This document shows positions 7,108 through 10,012 of a stretch of 10,012 nt of DNA, in pieces. A model generated the notes under the pieces. It saw nothing but the letters and a program-made list of their open reading frames with translations. It searched no databases and was not told the origin of the DNA. Source of the stretch: an uncultured Collinsella sp. (GTDB lineage Bacteria > Actinomycetota > Coriobacteriia > Coriobacteriales > Coriobacteriaceae); contig CAAFMM010000338.1 of assembly GCA_900764025.1 (NCBI GenBank), positions 1-10,012 on the forward strand, written 5' to 3'. How positions within the stretch are numbered: the first letter of the stretch is position 1; each line of letters opens with the position of its first letter. The translations under genes and the position numbers were made by a program.

Positions 7108-7494
7108 ATGGCACCATCAAAATGCTATGGCACCACGGCCTTTGCCCTGGTTACGATATTGGTGATTTTCGCTATGTTTGCATCCGTTTCTTCATGCACA
7201 GATAGAGCCCGCTATAGCGGAGGAGATGATTACCTTGTCTTTGGAGTCGGCAGCGTTCATTCTATTGAGGGAACGGAACTCGTAATCCAAACAGACAACA
7301 GTCCCCGCTACACCGACGCTGGAAAGCAAACCCGGATTACATTCCCCTCATCTGGCCGAATCAAAGACAAGCTTTCCCAAATCAAAGTTGGGACAAGAGT
7401 TTCCTACTCACGCTTTGAGTCGGTAGACGCATCTGGATCATACGAGGGAAACGATATCGAAATTGAACAGGCAAACACTATAAGGAGATGTTGA
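7108..7494 (+). CDS. Small hypothetical lipoprotein
   Basis: From the ATG at 7108 this is a 128-residue protein. A hydrophobic stretch (about residues 9-27) leads to a lipobox VSSC with Cys30, so the mature protein should be lipid-anchored outside the membrane. The rest is polar and probably mostly beta strand (GVGSVHSIEGTELVIQT, TRITFPSSGRI, KVGTRVSYSRF), somewhat like a small OB-type barrel, but I do not recognise the family. It starts 5 bases after the protease stop; no strong SD is visible, so translational coupling is likely. A TTG start at 7096 would add four residues (MVNR) and overlap the protease stop. Its stop codon lies inside the hairpin at 7490-7523. Same low-GC composition as the protease. 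A partner, chaperone or inhibitor of the protease is possible but unproven. Confidence 0.75.
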   Translation: MAPSKCYGTTAFALVTILVIFAMFASVSSCTDRARYSGGDDYLVFGVGSVHSIEGTELVIQTDNSPRYTDAGKQTRITFPSSGRIKDKLSQIKVGTRVSYSRFESVDASGSYEGNDIEIEQANTIRRC

Positions 7495-7523
7495 GGAACT
7501 GAGCCTCTGCGCAGTTCCTCAAC
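7490..7523. terminator. Hairpin between convergent genes, possible bidirectional terminator
   Basis: A perfect 12-bp stem, GTTGAGGAACTG (7490-7501) with CAGTTCCTCAAC (7512-7523), encloses a 10-base loop. It lies between the convergent lipoprotein and ligA genes. Neither side has a clean T-tract (AAATCATT on the plus strand, ATCTCCTTAT on the minus strand), so termination strength is uncertain. The stop codon of the lipoprotein (TGA, 7492-7494) is inside the left arm. Confidence 0.6.
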
Positions 7524-7529
7524 AAATCA

Positions 7530-9791
<2,262 letters not shown>

Positions 9792-9793
9792 CT

Positions 9794-9822
9794 AGAGTAC
9801 CACCGGTCACCATGGCGCCGAA
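9794..9822 (-). promoter_or_regulatory. Putative ligA promoter (extended -10)
   Basis: On the minus strand TGG-TACTCT (9794-9802) fits an extended -10 element (TGnTAnnnT). Seventeen bases upstream is TTCGGC (9817-9822), a poor -35, as often tolerated with an extended -10. The predicted leader before the ligA ATG is about 30 bases. No operator was seen. Confidence 0.35.
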
Positions 9823-9905
9823 TAGCCCTTTCGAACCGCACCGAATCGGCAGCCGACGGACCGGGGCTGATCCGGCGATCAAACCATGCCCTTGCCATTT
9901 CTAAA

Positions 9906-9936
9906 TGATCCGTTTTCCTCCGTCCCCAACGGATCA
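9906..9936 (+). repeat. 31-bp palindromic repeat, intergenic copy
   Basis: The copy is TGATCCGTTTTCCTCCGTC, CCCAA, then CGGATCA. Its ends form a perfect 9-bp inverted repeat, TGATCCGTT (9906-9914) and AACGGATCA (9928-9936), around a pyrimidine-rich 13-base loop. It matches the inverted copy at 1519-1549 except in the central-right five bases. It lies 8 bases before the large hairpin at 9945-9980. The perfect stem suggests this intergenic copy is closer to the parent form. Confidence 0.85.
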
Positions 9937-9944
9937 ATAAGTAG

Positions 9945-9980
9945 AGAGGGGCTGTCCCGCGTTGATGGGACAGCCCCTCT
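9945..9980. terminator. Strong 14-bp-stem hairpin, probable terminator
   Basis: A perfect stem AGAGGGGCTGTCCC (9945-9958) and GGGACAGCCCCTCT (9967-9980) surrounds an 8-base loop. No T-tract follows on either strand (CTACTTATTG on the minus strand is the nearest), so it may be a terminator for a minus-strand gene entering from the right, or a structured intergenic repeat. A TAA in minus-strand sense sits at 10007-10009, which would suit a gene ending there, but too little sequence is present to support one. Confidence 0.6.
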
Positions 9981-10012
9981 GGCATCGGTATGTGCGATAC
10001 GGCTCGTTAGTA

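Larger units (their letters stand above)
5821..7494 (+). other. AT-rich island of probable foreign origin
   Basis: Base composition falls sharply just after the MerR stop codon and rises again at the ligA stop. For example, 6661-6720 has 19 G or C out of 60, against 47 of 60 at 4141-4200 in the MATE gene. Codons such as ATA, AGA, TTA and AAA become common. The island carries two genes with their own promoter. No transposase, integrase, tRNA or flanking direct repeat was seen, so transfer is inferred from composition alone; the right edge coincides with a hairpin (7490-7523). Confidence 0.6.

Noticed and set aside
10007..10012. Possible 3' end of a minus-strand gene entering from the right (TAC TAA)
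   Set aside because: Only two codons are visible, which is too little to support a gene; mentioned only as context for the hairpin at 9945-9980.

Overview
The window reads as a high-GC Gram-positive genome, most likely an intestinal actinobacterium of the Coriobacteriia (Collinsella-like). This is inferred from the GC-rich codon use, the actinobacterial-type insertion in the helix-hairpin-helix region of LigA, and the gene styles. No rRNA or tRNA gene is present to fix the taxon.

Layout, left to right. (1) Positions 1-3318, minus strand: two overlapping genes for the halves of a heterodimeric ABC exporter. The promoter-proximal half (1489-3318) has a degenerate ATPase site. The distal half (1-1496) runs off the left edge. 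(2) Positions 3319-3577: a divergent control region with a good minus-strand promoter for the ABC pair and, facing the other way, a MerR-type promoter with a 19-bp spacer and a central palindrome. (3) Positions 3578-5820, plus strand: a MATE-family efflux pump followed by a BmrR-like MerR regulator, very probably one drug-responsive, autoregulated operon. (4) Positions about 5821-7494, plus strand: an AT-richer island with its own promoter, encoding a twin-arginine-signal protein with a papain-like/C39-like cysteine protease domain, tightly followed by a small lipoprotein. (5) Positions 7530-9758, minus strand: ligA, the NAD-dependent DNA ligase, convergent with the island; a 12-bp-stem hairpin sits between them. 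(6) Positions 9759-10012: no complete gene; it holds the ligA promoter region, a 31-bp palindromic repeat and a strong 14-bp-stem hairpin.

How the parts fit together. The left half is an export module: two unrelated multidrug-type pumps transcribed divergently from one 259-bp region, one of them under a MerR regulator with a GyrI-like ligand-binding domain. The right half is a housekeeping gene beside a compositionally foreign pair of exported proteins.

Most notable observations: a 31-bp palindromic repeat found both in the right-hand intergenic region and, inverted and in frame, inside the C-terminal codons of the first ABC gene just before the ribosome binding site of the second; the MerR operator; and the low-GC protease/lipoprotein pair.
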